A stretch of 64,000 bases of DNA from Methylorubrum suomiense (GCF_022179765.1 NZ_BPRE01000006.1:62001-126000); one strand, 5' to 3'. Numbered from the stretch's first letter, positions 52,942 through 62,766 are shown. Notes: generated from the letters alone by a model not told the origin. A program made the numbers and translations.

Positions 52942-53918
52942 CAGCTGGCCTGCTGGAGCGGGAGTACGGCCGACCGGCCACGCGTCAGCAAGGCTTCGAA
53001 ATAGGCGATCGTGCGCTGCAATCCCCGGTCCAGCGGCACCCTGGGTTTCCACTGCAGCAGCTCGGTCGCCCGCGCGATGTCGGGGCGCCGCTGCATCGGG
53101 TCGTCCTGGGGGAGGGGGTGATATTCCACGACCGAACGCGAGTTGCACAGCGCGATGATGCGTTGCGCCAGTTCCTCGACGGTGATCTCGATCGGGTTGC
53201 CGAGATTGATCGGCGCAGCCGTCTGGCACTCCATCGCCATCAACCGAACGAGCCCTTCGACCAGATCGTCGACGTAGCAGAACGAGCGGGTCTGGCGACC
53301 AGTGCCGTACAGGGTGATCGGCTGCCCGGTGAGCGCTTGGATGATGAAATTGGACACCACGCGCCCGTCCTGCGGATGCATGTTCGGTCCGTAGGTGTTG
53401 AAGATGCGGGCGACCCGGATCGGCAGCCGGTGCTGCCGCTGATAGTCGAAGAACAAGGTCTCGGCGCAGCGCTTGCCCTCATCGTAGCAAGCCCGTGGGC
53501 CGGTGATGTTGACTCGGCCGTGGTATTCCTCAGGCTGCGGATGGACATCGGGATCGCCGTAGACCTCGCTTGTAGAAGTCTGAAGGATCCGCACGCGCAG
53601 GCGCTTCGCCAGCCCGAGCATGTTGATGGCGCCCATCACGCTCGTCTTCGTCGTTTGGACTGGATCGCGCTGGTAGTGAATTGGAGATGCCGGACAGGCG
53701 AGATTGTATATTTCGTCCACCTCGACGTAGAGGGGGAAAGTCACGTCGTGCCGGAGGATTTCAAAGGAAGGATTTTTGAGAAGCTCCGCAACGTTGCTGC
53801 GCGAGCCCGTATAGAAATTATCGACGCAGAGTACCTCGTTTTTCTCCCTCAGGAGCCGCTCGCACAGATGCGAGCCGATGAACCCCGCACCACCTGTCAC
53901 GAGAACACGCTTCGCCAT
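52941..53918 (-). CDS. UDP-glucuronate decarboxylase (UDP-xylose synthase)
   Basis: The 325-residue protein has the NAD motif [15 protein letters not shown], the UXS-typical [28 protein letters not shown], Tyr145/Lys149 in [12 protein letters not shown], and [19 protein letters not shown]. These features closely match UXS, which converts UDP-glucuronate to UDP-xylose. It is the first gene of the minus-strand run down to 47992, so xylose (or a UDP-xylose-derived pentose) is a likely component of the polymer. Confidence 0.92.
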   Translation of the reverse strand: MAKRVLVTGGAGFIGSHLCERLLREKNEVLCVDNFYTGSRSNVAELLKNPSFEILRHDVTFPLYVEVDEIYNLACPASPIHYQRDPVQTTKTSVMGAINMLGLAKRLRVRILQTSTSEVYGDPDVHPQPEEYHGRVNITGPRACYDEGKRCAETLFFDYQRQHRLPIRVARIFNTYGPNMHPQDGRVVSNFIIQALTGQPITLYGTGRQTRSFCYVDDLVEGLVRLMAMECQTAAPINLGNPIEITVEELAQRIIALCNSRSVVEYHPLPQDDPMQRRPDIARATELLQWKPRVPLDRGLQRTIAYFEALLTRGRSAVLPLQQAS

Positions 53919-54516
53919 AACCAGTCTCCCAGCTTTGAAGCCGATCGAGAATGATCCTCAAATGCAGATCGATTTTCGATATCGAGATTACTCGCAAGCA
54001 GCCCGATCAACGATGCGCGATCCAGAGATCAGCCACCTCGACTTCGATCGATTTTTAGTGATGATCGTTCAAGCTGCAATGGATGCATCAGGATGCTACT
54101 GCTCTGGAAATGTACCATTGCGTACTAATGCTTTCAGAACGGGAATCCGTTGGTGTTCGGATCGTCAGCGCCATAGCGGCCAACACTGGGCGCACCAGCG
54201 TGAGGGCATCGCCCTAGGCTCGGTGGAAATTCTGGCTACAACCAATTTGCGCGACTGATATCCAATATTTACCCCCACATACCGGACTAATGATTTATCG
54301 ATTTCGTATCGCGCAGTGAGCGATCGTAGAGTTCAGGTCAGACACCAAACTGTCTGTAGGCATTGTAAAAGATGCCATTTTGAAGAACCTGTTCCCATAA
54401 TAACAATAACGATCGCATGCTACGCCCCGGACCGGGAGCAATATCGCTTGGTCCTGACTTCGCCCCAACCGAACACCGGTTCCACGCCAAATCCATCTCT
54501 CGACAGAGGGCCAGCC
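53919..54516. other. Long AT-rich divergent intergenic region
   Basis: About 600 bases upstream of both the five-gene sugar operon (minus) and the FAD protein gene (plus). It is clearly more AT-rich than the average. A short inverted repeat (CAGACA-N6-TGTCTG, 54339-54356) is the only site noted. No coding frame was accepted. Confidence 0.5.
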
Positions 54517-55893
54517 ATGCAGCCCATAGACTTCTCCCTGGCGTTGTGCGGTTTCGGGCCGGCGAATTCGGGATTGCTCTTCAGCTTGGCGAAGAGCGGC
54601 ACTCTCACCGCTGTCGCCCCTCGGGGCGTCCTGATCATCGAGCGCGGTCGCTCGCTCGGCAGCGGGAGCCTGTCACGCTACAAGATCCCGTCGAACACGC
54701 TCGCGGACGTCATCCTGGAATGCGTCTGCGATGAGCGCCTTCCGGCGGCCATGACGCGGCTGCGACAGCGATCCTCCACCATCGCGCGGCTCGAACGCAT
54801 GAGGGGAGAGGCACCGGACCTCGATCTCGTTTCCGAATGTCTGTCGGACGCGGCCGAATTGCTCGTCTCCGACCTCTCGCAGCGCCACCGGATCGCCCTG
54901 CGGCGCGAGCATCGCATCGAGGCCGTCACCGTGCGCGATGATGGAATGTTCGATCTCGTGCTGCGGTCGCGCTCCGGCGAGCAAGTCAGCGCGCGGGTCG
55001 CTACCCTCGTCTTGAACCTCGGTGGGACGCAGGCCGACGAGAGCGGCGCGAGTCTACGGGATCTCCTCCACGGCGTCCCGCCCGGCAACGTGCCGGTCCT
55101 GCATTCCGACCCGATTCTGCAGTATTCCGAGTCCGATCTGCTCGCACGTCTCTCACCCCATATCGGGGCGCGGCGCACCCTCGTCGTCGCCGGAAGCTCG
55201 CACAGCGCCTTCTCGGTGATCGAGCGGCTGGCGCCGGTCTCCGAGAGGTTGGGCCTCGCACGCATCGTCCTCGCCCATCGCTCGCCCCCGCGCTTCTACT
55301 ACCGGGATGTCGCGCAGGCGCAGGCCTTCGGCGAGCACGTCGATGTCCAGCAGGACGTCTGCCCCCTCAGCGGCCGGGTGAACCGACTCGGCGGCCTACG
55401 CTTCCGCACCGCCGATGTGGCGCGCCAAGTCTTCGAAACGCAGCGGTTGGATCGGCACCGCATCGCGATCGAGCCCAGGCACGTCGCCATCGGACGCAGC
55501 GCCCCCGGCGCCACCGGAGATCTCAGCGACGTGGCGGCCATCATCACCTGCTTCGGCTACCGGCCGCGGCTCCCGCTGCTATGGGACTCTGCCGGCGCGC
55601 CGTTGCGGCTGGCGGAGGATGAGCACGGCCTGACGACCGATGATGTCGGGCGCCCGATGCGCGACGACGGACGCGTCATCCGCGGTCTGTTTGCCTTCGG
55701 CCTCGGCTCCGGCATGAGCATCGGCACCGAAGTCGGCGGAGAACCGAGCTACCGGCGGCGGCTGGACGGGATATGGCTCTATCACAATCACGTCGGCGCC
55801 AAAGTGACGACAGGCATGCTGCGCGATATTCATCGAGACGATCGCGGTATTTCGGCAAATATTACGGTTGCCAGTCGCCTCGAGACGCGTTGA
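54517..55893 (+). CDS. FAD/NAD(P)-binding oxidoreductase of the lysine N6-monooxygenase-like type
   Basis: ATG 54517 (GAGGGCC upstream) is preferred over a 67-residue longer frame, because it starts at the nucleotide-binding segment FSLALCGFGPANSGLL. A second dinucleotide motif is near the middle (LVVAGSSHSAFSVIERL). ITCFGYRPRLPLLWD and LFAFGLGSGMSIGTEVGGEP close the FAD site. The architecture resembles FAD/NAD(P)-binding PF13454-type or N-hydroxylating monooxygenases. No substrate can be assigned. Its position next to the sugar operon hints at modification chemistry for the polysaccharide or at an unrelated metabolite. Confidence 0.7.
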   Translation: MQPIDFSLALCGFGPANSGLLFSLAKSGTLTAVAPRGVLIIERGRSLGSGSLSRYKIPSNTLADVILECVCDERLPAAMTRLRQRSSTIARLERMRGEAPDLDLVSECLSDAAELLVSDLSQRHRIALRREHRIEAVTVRDDGMFDLVLRSRSGEQVSARVATLVLNLGGTQADESGASLRDLLHGVPPGNVPVLHSDPILQYSESDLLARLSPHIGARRTLVVAGSSHSAFSVIERLAPVSERLGLARIVLAHRSPPRFYYRDVAQAQAFGEHVDVQQDVCPLSGRVNRLGGLRFRTADVARQVFETQRLDRHRIAIEPRHVAIGRSAPGATGDLSDVAAIITCFGYRPRLPLLWDSAGAPLRLAEDEHGLTTDDVGRPMRDDGRVIRGLFAFGLGSGMSIGTEVGGEPSYRRRLDGIWLYHNHVGAKVTTGMLRDIHRDDRGISANITVASRLETR

Positions 55894-56494
55894 GGAGCGG
55901 CCGTGATCGGTCCCCACGGGGCCATCCGAGTCACAGAGCTGAAACAGGGCTGGTCCCTGCTCCACGGGCCGCTTGGCCGGCGGAGCCTATGGGGTGAGCG
56001 CAGCCGGCCAAGGCGTGGAAGCGGGCAGCAATCTCCCCGGGGCCGGCGGGCGGCAACACAGCGCGCCGTACGGCCTGACTGTGTTGTCGTGATGCCGCCA
56101 AATCTCGGTCAGGTCTGCGCCTCCATCAGGGTGCAGAACACTTCACCACCTGAGATTCCATTCCGCTGACGCGCGTTAAGCTTTCGTCGTAGCCATTCTC
56201 CCACGACGCTCCGACCCTGCGCGATCCGCACGTGTGCCTGCCGCAGCTGGGCGATGATACCTTCAGGCTTATGCTGCCGCACTCCCATCCGTCCGCTCTC
56301 GTCCTGGCCCAGCAGCCATGCCGCAAGGGCGGACCACGCACCGGGAGCGGATCGGTCCTAGGCCGATCTTCTGTTCGCTTCGCAGGGACAGGTGCGGGAA
56401 CCGACCGACGGCTTGTCGGTTAGATCTGCAGATTGGATCTGTTCTAATTCGCATTGCGGTGGCAGGTCCGCCCACCAACTCCCGGAGCATCCCC
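55894..56494. other. Intergenic region without identified gene
   Basis: About 600 bases. Short open frames on both strands have no ribosome binding site or protein character. It marks the right boundary of the polysaccharide island. Confidence 0.4.
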
Positions 56495-56695
56495 ATGGCG
56501 AACGCCAAGTGCGAGAGCTGCAAGTTTTTCGACGAGCACAAGGTCAACGGCGCGGTCGCGCAGCACGATGAGGGCTTGTGCCGCTTCAACCCGCCGGTCA
56601 ACCAGCCTGGCCCGGATGCCCACGGCCTGTGGCCAGTGGTCGGCTCGTCTGACTGGTGCGGGCACTACACCCCCGAGATGACCGCCGCCGAATAA
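56495..56695 (+). CDS. Small four-Cys, probably metal-binding protein (66 aa)
   Basis: ATG 56495 follows CGGAG. The protein begins MANAKCESCKFFDEHKVNG and continues with LCRFNPPVNQ and VVGSSDWCGHYTP, giving a Cys-x2-Cys pair and two more single cysteines at about residues 29 and 55. The pattern suggests a small iron-sulfur or zinc protein. No signal peptide. A strong terminator follows, so it is monocistronic. Function unknown. Confidence 0.7.
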   Translation: MANAKCESCKFFDEHKVNGAVAQHDEGLCRFNPPVNQPGPDAHGLWPVVGSSDWCGHYTPEMTAAE

Positions 56696-56719
56696 GGCGT
56701 CGCACCGCGTCAGCTCGCA

Positions 56720-56749
56720 AAGGGCTAGCCGAGAGGCTGGCCCTTTTTT
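56720..56749 (+). terminator. Rho-independent terminator
   Basis: An 11-bp near-perfect stem (AAGGGCTAGCC pairing with GGCTGGCCCTT, one mismatch) with a GAGA loop is followed by a run of Ts, 25 bases after the stop codon of the four-Cys protein. Confidence 0.85.
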
Positions 56750-56940
56750 CGTGGGCGGTCTCAACGAAACGGGCCGAACCGCATCCCATTCGACTCTATG
56801 GACCTTATCGACCGCTGATTATGCAGAGCATCGATCCATATTATGAAAACTGCCAATTTGATTCATGAGGCTACTGTCAGCACATTCCTCTTCACGAAGC
56901 GACGGCGCCCCGCCGCAAGAAAATGAAGAGGCTGAATGTC

Positions 56941-57189
56941 ATGACCAAGCAGATCATTACGCGGGCCGCCGCCGGCCTGGCGCTGACCCTCCTCGCCACC
57001 GGCGCCTTGGCGGGCGAGCCGGCGAGCGTCGACAACACCAAGACGGTTGGTGCCCTCACCCTGGAGACCCAGGGGCTCGCCACTGACACCGGCTCGGTGC
57101 ACCGTCAGGGTGGCTACGCCCTTCCCGGCGCCGTCCAGTGGAAGGTTCCGGCCGCCGACGATCGGGTGAAGCAGGCCGCTGCCTTCTAA
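56941..57189 (+). CDS. Small exported protein (82 aa)
   Basis: ATG 56941 is preceded by GAAGAGG at eight to nine bases, whereas the ATG at 56923 has no ribosome binding site. A Sec signal peptide (TRAAAGLALTLLATGALAGE) is followed by a ~58-residue mature part with no cysteines, rich in Thr/Val/Gly. No family recognised. A GC-rich hairpin after the stop suggests a single-gene transcript. Small exported proteins of this size recur elsewhere in the window (1144, 4146). Confidence 0.65.
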   Translation: MTKQIITRAAAGLALTLLATGALAGEPASVDNTKTVGALTLETQGLATDTGSVHRQGGYALPGAVQWKVPAADDRVKQAAAF

Positions 57190-57210
57190 CTGCGCCTTAT
57201 GGAAGCCCCA

Positions 57211-57246
57211 GCCCCGCCGCCCGATCTGCTCACGGGCTGGCGGGGC
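57211..57246 (+). terminator. GC-rich terminator hairpin
   Basis: A 13-bp stem with a small bulge (57211-57223 with 57233-57246) lies 22 bases after the stop codon of the small exported protein. No U-tract is present. Confidence 0.6.
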
Positions 57247-57414
57247 GTGTCGTGTCCGCACGACGCTGAGCCGATACGCGACGTGGCTCGGTGCCACCAT
57301 GCCGAGGATGGGTTAGCCGGGGATCAACCCTGCCCCAACCCGCGCGTCCCATTTCTACCCCGCGGCCGTCATCATCTCGAGGATGCCCAATCTGTCCAAG
57401 GAGCCGTACACGCC

Positions 57415-57687
57415 CTATGCCAAAGCTTCAGGGTGCAGAGCCTCCGTCCCGTTGAAACGGCGCGGTATCAGGCGGCAACCGTCATGCAGCTTGCGATGCT
57501 GCAGGCTGATCCTGGGCTCGCTCGTGTAGCTGCCGGCGGTGATGACCATGCCGTGGCAACACGGACACCGCTTCGGCCTTTCCCGATGATTTCGATGCGC
57601 CTCATCGGCAGGGACGCGGAGCCACGTGCCCTCGACCTTGACCTCGCAGACAGGTGAGGAGCGCTTGACCATTTTCCACCCCATCAT
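57415..57687 (-). CDS. Small CxxC-containing protein, second gene of an overlapping pair (90 aa)
   Basis: The start at 57687 overlaps the stop of the upstream gene as ATGA. The middle carries RPKRCPCCHGMVITAGSY, followed by SLQHRKLHDGCRL: a CxxC-H block plus a later HxxxHxxC, which could bind zinc. The rest is basic, with no signal peptide. Unknown function, but the overlap and Cys/His pattern support a real gene. Confidence 0.5.
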   Translation of the reverse strand: MMGWKMVKRSSPVCEVKVEGTWLRVPADEAHRNHRERPKRCPCCHGMVITAGSYTSEPRISLQHRKLHDGCRLIPRRFNGTEALHPEALA

Positions 57688-57947
57688 GAAGATCTCACGG
57701 CGCCGACGCCATCCGGTGAAACGACCTTCCGGGCGTTGAGAGGGCGACCCCTCAAGGCCTCAAGGGTCTGTAGCCGCCCGCGTAGGCGCGCCAAGCCGTC
57801 CAATTCGTGGAACAACGCTTGCTCGGCCCTTGCGGTGTCGCTTTCGGTCACCAACAAGGTCCGCACCGTCCCGGCTTGTATGGATGCCCTGTGCTCTGCA
57901 GCCGCAATCTCGGCACGCACGGTCGTCATCAACTCGATCCAGGGCAT
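57684..57947 (-). CDS. Small helical protein, first gene of an overlapping pair (87 aa)
   Basis: ATG 57947 (or TTG 57965, nearer a GGGCGG) begins MPWIELMTTVRAEIAAAEHR. Most of the protein is predicted amphipathic helix or coiled coil (AEQALFHELDGLARLRGRLQ). It has no cysteines or membrane segment. It ends in a four-base overlap with the CxxC protein, so the two are co-translated. Function unknown. Confidence 0.5.
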   Translation of the reverse strand: MPWIELMTTVRAEIAAAEHRASIQAGTVRTLLVTESDTARAEQALFHELDGLARLRGRLQTLEALRGRPLNARKVVSPDGVGAVRSS

Positions 57948-58334
57948 CGTCGCACGATCGTCCAACCGCCCACGAACTCAGGCGTCGGCCGGTAACGCAT
58001 CTGAACGGCTAAGGTTCGCTCAAGCCAGCGATCCCGCCCTCTACGTATGGGACGAAGAACAGCCGCTCATTCGGTGTGGCCTCCGAGAATGTCGGAAACC
58101 CCAATTCGACAAGCTGTGAGAGTAGGGGCACGTCACGCACGCCCTGATGCTTGCCGACGCGCGTTATACAATCCGCTGGCACAGCCCGCCGCAGATGGTA
58201 GACGCCATTTTTAGGATGCTACCAAGAACGCGTCGTCACCAACGCCATTTGCACCACCCGTTAGTACTACTCGGGCAGCCCTAAATCGCTGATACTGTTG
58301 TTTGCTTTGGTAACTCAGCGGCTTAGCCAGCTGA
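57948..58334. other. Intergenic region upstream of the small gene pair and downstream of tRNA-Leu
   Basis: About 390 bases. No coding frame or RNA was recognised other than the tRNA starting at 58335 on the minus strand. Confidence 0.4.
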
Positions 58335-58419
58335 TGGTGCCCAGGAAAGGACTCGAACCTTCACCTCTTGCGAGACTGGTACCTGAAACCAGCGCGTCTA
58401 CCAATTCCGCCACCTGGGC
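58335..58419 (-). tRNA. tRNA-Leu (anticodon CAG)
   Basis: On the minus strand an 85-nt RNA begins GCCCAGGTGGCGGAATTGGT and folds as a class II tRNA. It has acceptor stem GCCCAGG/CCTGGGC, anticodon stem CTGGT/ACCAG around loop TTCAGGT (anticodon CAG), a short variable arm, and T-loop GTTCGAGTC. The 3' CCA is encoded (58335-58337). Confidence 0.93.
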
Positions 58420-58659
58420 GCCGGGTCGTGTCCGACCGGCGATGGGGTTCGTTTAGGGGGCGGCGGCCGAGGCGTCAATCGCTGTTTCGCGTCGGTTTGC
58501 AAAAAGCTGAACCGCTGCGCCGGGACGGCAGACGCGCGTGGCTCTCACCCAACGGCATGCCGCGCGGGAAGAACAGTCGAGGCCCCGCGCGGCACGCCCA
58601 TTCGTCTTCAGGCGTCCCCTCGGCGCCGAGGGTCACCCTGCAATCGGCGCGGGGCGTTC

Positions 58660-60069
58660 TCAGCCGCGCCAGTCGCGGATATCGACGAAGCGGCCGGCGA
58701 CGGCCGCCGCAGCGGCCATGGCCGGGGAGACGAGGTGGGTACGCCCGCGCGGTCCCTGGCGGCCCTCGAAGTTGCGGTTCGAGGTCGAGGCGCAGCGCTC
58801 GCCCGGCCGGAGCTTGTCGGGATTCATCCCGAGACACATCGAGCAGCCCGGCTCGCGCCAGTCGAAGCCCGCATCCTTCAGGATGCGGTCGATCCCTTCG
58901 GCCTCGGCCTGCGCCTTCACCAGGCCGGAGCCCGGCACCACCATCGCCGAGACCCCCTCGTGGACCTTCCGGCCTTCGACGATCTGCGCGACAGCGCGCA
59001 GATCCTCGATCCGCCCGTTCGTGCACGAGCCGATGAACACTCGGTCGAGCGTCAGGTCGGTGATGCGCGTACCCGGAATCAGGCCCATATATTCCAGGGC
59101 TTTCTCCTTGGACTGGCGCTTGTTCTCGTCGGCGATGGCGGACGGATCCGGAACCGTGCCGGAGATCGAGACCACGTCCTCCGGGCTCGTCCCCCAGGAG
59201 ACGATGGGCGGGAGATTGGCCGCGTCCAGCCGCACCTCGCGGTCGAAATGCGCCCCCTCGTCGGTGGCGAGGCTCTCCCAGTAGCGCCGCGCCGCGTCGA
59301 ATGCCGCGCCCTTCGGAGCCTTTGGCCGGCCCTGAACATATTCGTAGGTGATCGCATCGGGAGCGACCATGCCGGCGCGGGCGCCGCCCTCGATCGACAT
59401 GTTGCAGATCGTCATCCGCCCCTCCATCGAGAGGGCGCGGATCGCCTCGCCGGCATATTCGATGACGTGGCCGGTGCCGCCCGCGGTGCCGATCTCGCCG
59501 ATGATCGCCAGGATGATGTCCTTGGCGGTCACGCCCGGCGGCAGGGTGCCGTCGACGGTCACCCGCATGTTGCGGGCCTTGCGCTGGATCAGTGTCTGGG
59601 TGGCGAGCACGTGCTCGACCTCCGAGGTGCCGATGCCGTGGGCGAGGGCCCCGAAGGCGCCGTGGGTCGAGGTGTGGGAATCGCCGCAGACGATCGTTTG
59701 CCCGGGCAGGGTGAAGCCCTGCTCCGGCCCGATGATGTGGACGATGCCCTGGCGCCGGTCGAGGGCGTCATAGAATTCGATGCCGAAGTCGCGCACGTTC
59801 TCGGCGAGCGCCTCGAGCTGCGTGCGGCTTTCCGGATCCTCGATGCCCTTGGAGCGGTCCGAGGTCTGGACGTTGTGATCGACGACCGCGAGCGTCTTGC
59901 CCGGGGCGCGGACCTTGCGGCCGGCCACGCGAAGTCCCTCGAAGGCCTGGGGGCTCGTCACTTCGTGCACGAGGTGCCGGTCGATGTAGAGGAGGGCGGA
60001 GCCGTCCGGCTGAACATCGACGACGTGGTCGTCCCAGATCTTGTCGTAGAGAGTGCGCGGCGCGGTCAT
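58660..60069 (-). CDS. leuC: 3-isopropylmalate dehydratase large subunit
   Basis: ATG 60069 gives 469 residues, the normal LeuC length. Aconitase-family signatures are present: [39 protein letters not shown], and the 4Fe-4S ligand cysteines in IGSCTNGR and [12 protein letters not shown]. With LeuD it isomerises 2-isopropylmalate to 3-isopropylmalate in leucine synthesis. leuD is not adjacent, which is common in alphaproteobacteria. Confidence 0.97.
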   Translation of the reverse strand: MTAPRTLYDKIWDDHVVDVQPDGSALLYIDRHLVHEVTSPQAFEGLRVAGRKVRAPGKTLAVVDHNVQTSDRSKGIEDPESRTQLEALAENVRDFGIEFYDALDRRQGIVHIIGPEQGFTLPGQTIVCGDSHTSTHGAFGALAHGIGTSEVEHVLATQTLIQRKARNMRVTVDGTLPPGVTAKDIILAIIGEIGTAGGTGHVIEYAGEAIRALSMEGRMTICNMSIEGGARAGMVAPDAITYEYVQGRPKAPKGAAFDAARRYWESLATDEGAHFDREVRLDAANLPPIVSWGTSPEDVVSISGTVPDPSAIADENKRQSKEKALEYMGLIPGTRITDLTLDRVFIGSCTNGRIEDLRAVAQIVEGRKVHEGVSAMVVPGSGLVKAQAEAEGIDRILKDAGFDWREPGCSMCLGMNPDKLRPGERCASTSNRNFEGRQGPRGRTHLVSPAMAAAAAVAGRFVDIRDWRG

Positions 60070-60245
60070 GGCGAGACGTGTCTGACAGTTGCTGGACCCG
60101 CCTGGAAACGTCCCCTTCGAGTCGCCGGAGAGGGCGACGGGCAAGCGGGGACGATCCGGCAGGAGAACCCTTTAGTAATACCCCCGCACGGGTTTCGGAA
60201 GGGTGGAGGCGCACATCGCCTCCGCCCCTCCGGCGTCGGCCCCGC

Positions 60246-61682
60246 TCAGGCCGCTTCGTCCGGGAAGAGCGCGGTTTCCGGCACGCGCACCGCCTCCTCG
60301 ATCGCGACGGGGCGGCCGAGCAGGTAGCCCTGGGCACAGGTCACACCGATGTCGCGGAGCGCCGCGAACTCGGCCGGCGTCTCGATCCCCTCGGCCACGA
60401 CCTCGCAGCCGGTGCGACGACCGTAGGCGGTGATGGATTCAGCGAGCGCCCGCCGGGCCGTATCACGGTCGATGGCGCGGATCAGGCTCATATCGAGCTT
60501 GATGTATTCCGGCGACAGTTCGAGCACGTGCCGGAAGGTCGAATGCCCGGCCCCGACATCGTCGATGGCGAGCCGCAGCCCCTGCGCCCGCAGGGGCGCC
60601 AGCGCCTGCCGCAGCCAATCGTAGGATTCGACGCCCGCATGCTCGGTCAGCTCGAGCACGATACGGTCGAGCGGCGCGTCCGCGAACAATTCGGGGAAGC
60701 GCGGGCTCACGATCCGCGCCGGCGACAGGTTGACCGTGAGCTTGAGCCCGGGATCGAGCCAAGCGAATGCGGCTAGGGCGCGTTCGGCGGCCAGGAATTC
60801 CAGGGCTTCGTCGAGACCGAACTGGGCGGCCTCTGCGAACCACGCCTCCGGCCCGCGCATCGGCTCATCCGGGAATCGCGCGAGGGCTTCGAAGGCCTTC
60901 AATCGGCCATCGCGGAGGCTGTAGATGGGCTGATAGGCGATCTGGATGGCGCCGCCTTCGATCACCGCGTTCAAGCGTGCGCGCCGCATCTCCCATTCGG
61001 AAGCGGCACAGCGTTCCCGTTGCAGGATGGTCCCCACGAGATCCGCGCAGAGCCGCAGCAGGCCGAGATCGCGGGTGGTGAGCGAACGATCGGGGGTGAA
61101 GCTGAAACAGCAGACGGAGCCGTAGGTCGTCCCATCGGAATGCCGCAGGGGCACGCTGAGATGGGCCCCCACCGGAAGATCGTGGGTGACCGGCAGCTGG
61201 AGTGCGGTCGGATCCTCGCCGGCATCGTGCATCAGTTCCGGCATCATGCCGCGGGCCACGTAGTAGCAGAAGCTCTTGTCCAGCGGATCGGACGCGCCGA
61301 CCGTGATCGGATGGCCGGACGCTTGGCCGTCTGTAAAGCGGAAGACGCGGCGTCCGCTGACGAATTCGGACACGAACCCGACATCCATCGCCAGATGGCG
61401 GCGTACCGCCTGCAGCACGGACTGAACCTGCTCGCCGGCCGTTCCGGGGCCAGCGTCGAAGAGGGGTGCGAGCGACACGCGGGTGGGTCCGAGCGGTGAA
61501 GGCCGGCATTTCCGAAGGCCCAGGCCGAACACCCGCGAAGCGTCCCGCCGGTCGGCGATCCGTCGGCGGGCAAGGCCGGAACACAACCACACGATAGCCT
61601 CAGGAAATCTCTTCCCGCAAGTGAAGCCCGAACGCTGCACGGCGCGGAAACTTGCTGGATTCGGATGGAAACGAGTTTTCAA
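60246..61682 (-). CDS. GAF-EAL cyclic-di-GMP phosphodiesterase
   Basis: A GAF domain occupies about residues 85-225 (from EQVQSVLQAVRRHLAMDVGF, with SVCCFSF in the core). An EAL domain follows: FEALARF, VNLSPARI, ELTEH, IDDVGAGHS (usually DDFG), KLDMSLIR, EGIET and QGYLLGRP. The metal and catalytic residues seem present, so it probably hydrolyses c-di-GMP, a signal often linked to exopolysaccharide output. The first ~70 residues look non-globular. GTG at 61478 or another downstream codon could be the true start. Confidence 0.88.
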   Translation of the reverse strand: MKTRFHPNPASFRAVQRSGFTCGKRFPEAIVWLCSGLARRRIADRRDASRVFGLGLRKCRPSPLGPTRVSLAPLFDAGPGTAGEQVQSVLQAVRRHLAMDVGFVSEFVSGRRVFRFTDGQASGHPITVGASDPLDKSFCYYVARGMMPELMHDAGEDPTALQLPVTHDLPVGAHLSVPLRHSDGTTYGSVCCFSFTPDRSLTTRDLGLLRLCADLVGTILQRERCAASEWEMRRARLNAVIEGGAIQIAYQPIYSLRDGRLKAFEALARFPDEPMRGPEAWFAEAAQFGLDEALEFLAAERALAAFAWLDPGLKLTVNLSPARIVSPRFPELFADAPLDRIVLELTEHAGVESYDWLRQALAPLRAQGLRLAIDDVGAGHSTFRHVLELSPEYIKLDMSLIRAIDRDTARRALAESITAYGRRTGCEVVAEGIETPAEFAALRDIGVTCAQGYLLGRPVAIEEAVRVPETALFPDEAA

Positions 61683-62072
61683 CGCAGATGAGCCGCGTCG
61701 GTCGGGTTTCTGAAAGGCGCTGGTGCTTCGCGCCCGAACCGCCGGTCCGACGACGAACTCTTTCGTCTGTCATAGAAATCCCGGCGCAAGCGTGCGGATG
61801 GCCTCACGCGTTCCCGGCCAGGCCATGAGCCCGCCTATACGATGTTGTGATCGCCTCTGCGGTCGTTTCGAAGCGCAGCTCTGACCGGACTGGAAATTGT
61901 CCCGTCCGACCCCTTCGACTGAGGGTACGCCGTCCGCCTCTCGCGGGAGGGAACGGTGCGGCGGGCGCTTCGGGCCGCGCCGCTTGGGAGCGGACCAGCG
62001 AGAGGGGGTCCTGACCGCTCGACCTGGCGATCGACCGCGACAAGACCGCCAGCGGCTGCGTCTGCAGCGGCT
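61683..62072. other. Intergenic region without identified gene
   Basis: About 390 bases between the GAF-EAL gene and the transporter gene. No gene or RNA was recognised. Confidence 0.4.
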
Positions 62073-62516
62073 TCAGGACAGGGCGACGAGCATGACGCCT
62101 GCGATCATCAGGCCGCCGCCGACGAGACGCATCGGCCCGGCCGCATGGACCTCGAAGCCGACGAGACCGAAATGGTCGAGGGCGATCGAGGTGACGACGC
62201 CCGCGGTCACGAGGATGGCCAGGAACGGCGCCGCCCCCACCCGCTGCGCCACGAAGAGCTGCGCGATCAGGAGACCGACGCCGACCAAGCCGCCGATCCA
62301 GGCCCACCAGGGCGCCTGACTCGCCTGCTGCGCGCTCGGCACCGTGAGATGTCCCGAGATTAAGCCGATGGTGAACATGCCGAGGGTGCCGACGAACATC
62401 GAGATGAGCCCCGCGGTGAAGGGCTCTCCGAGCGACTTGGCGAGTTGTGTGGTCTGCCCGGGCTGGATCGCGTTGGCGATGCCGGCGATGAGGACGGCGC
62501 CGTAAAGGAGGATCAT
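62073..62516 (-). CDS. DMT-superfamily YdcZ-type membrane transporter (147 aa)
   Basis: ATG 62516 follows AAGGAG-like sequence. The protein has five hydrophobic helices: MILLYGAVLIAGIANAIQPG, ISMFVGTLGMFTIGLISGHL, WWAWIGGLVGVGLLIAQLF, APFLAILVTAGVVTSIALD and PMRLVGGGLMIAGVMLVALS. This is the half-size DMT_YdcZ (DUF606) layout with conserved N-terminal NAIQPG and HFG segments. Substrate unknown; it likely works as a dimer in the inner membrane. Confidence 0.87.
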   Translation of the reverse strand: MILLYGAVLIAGIANAIQPGQTTQLAKSLGEPFTAGLISMFVGTLGMFTIGLISGHLTVPSAQQASQAPWWAWIGGLVGVGLLIAQLFVAQRVGAAPFLAILVTAGVVTSIALDHFGLVGFEVHAAGPMRLVGGGLMIAGVMLVALS

Positions 62517-62766
62517 GGTCGCGGCATCCGTGCGGGGCCGCCACCGCGGGCGGTGCGATGGAGCGGCGAGGGGAGGGCGAGCTTTTCGCCCGGAGGCGCG
62601 GAAGCGGCGGGACCGGGGTAACCATGAAACCGGGGCGCGGCCTGGCCGTTTCCGCGGCAAAGTCCCTCAGCCCCGGTTCATCGAGCGTGGCTAGAACCGC
62701 CGCACGACCATCGGCGATTCGCCGGAAAAGCCGGTCGCCCTCGGCCGATCCTCTCGGAGCCCCTGC

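Noticed and set aside
53878..54258. 126-residue frame with a transposase-like tail
   Set aside because: No DDE or other transposase motif, no terminal inverted repeats and no target duplication could be found.
54339..54356. CAGACA-N6-TGTCTG inverted repeat as an operator
   Set aside because: Only six bases per arm and about 160 bases from the nearest start codon. It could occur by chance and no matching site was seen elsewhere.
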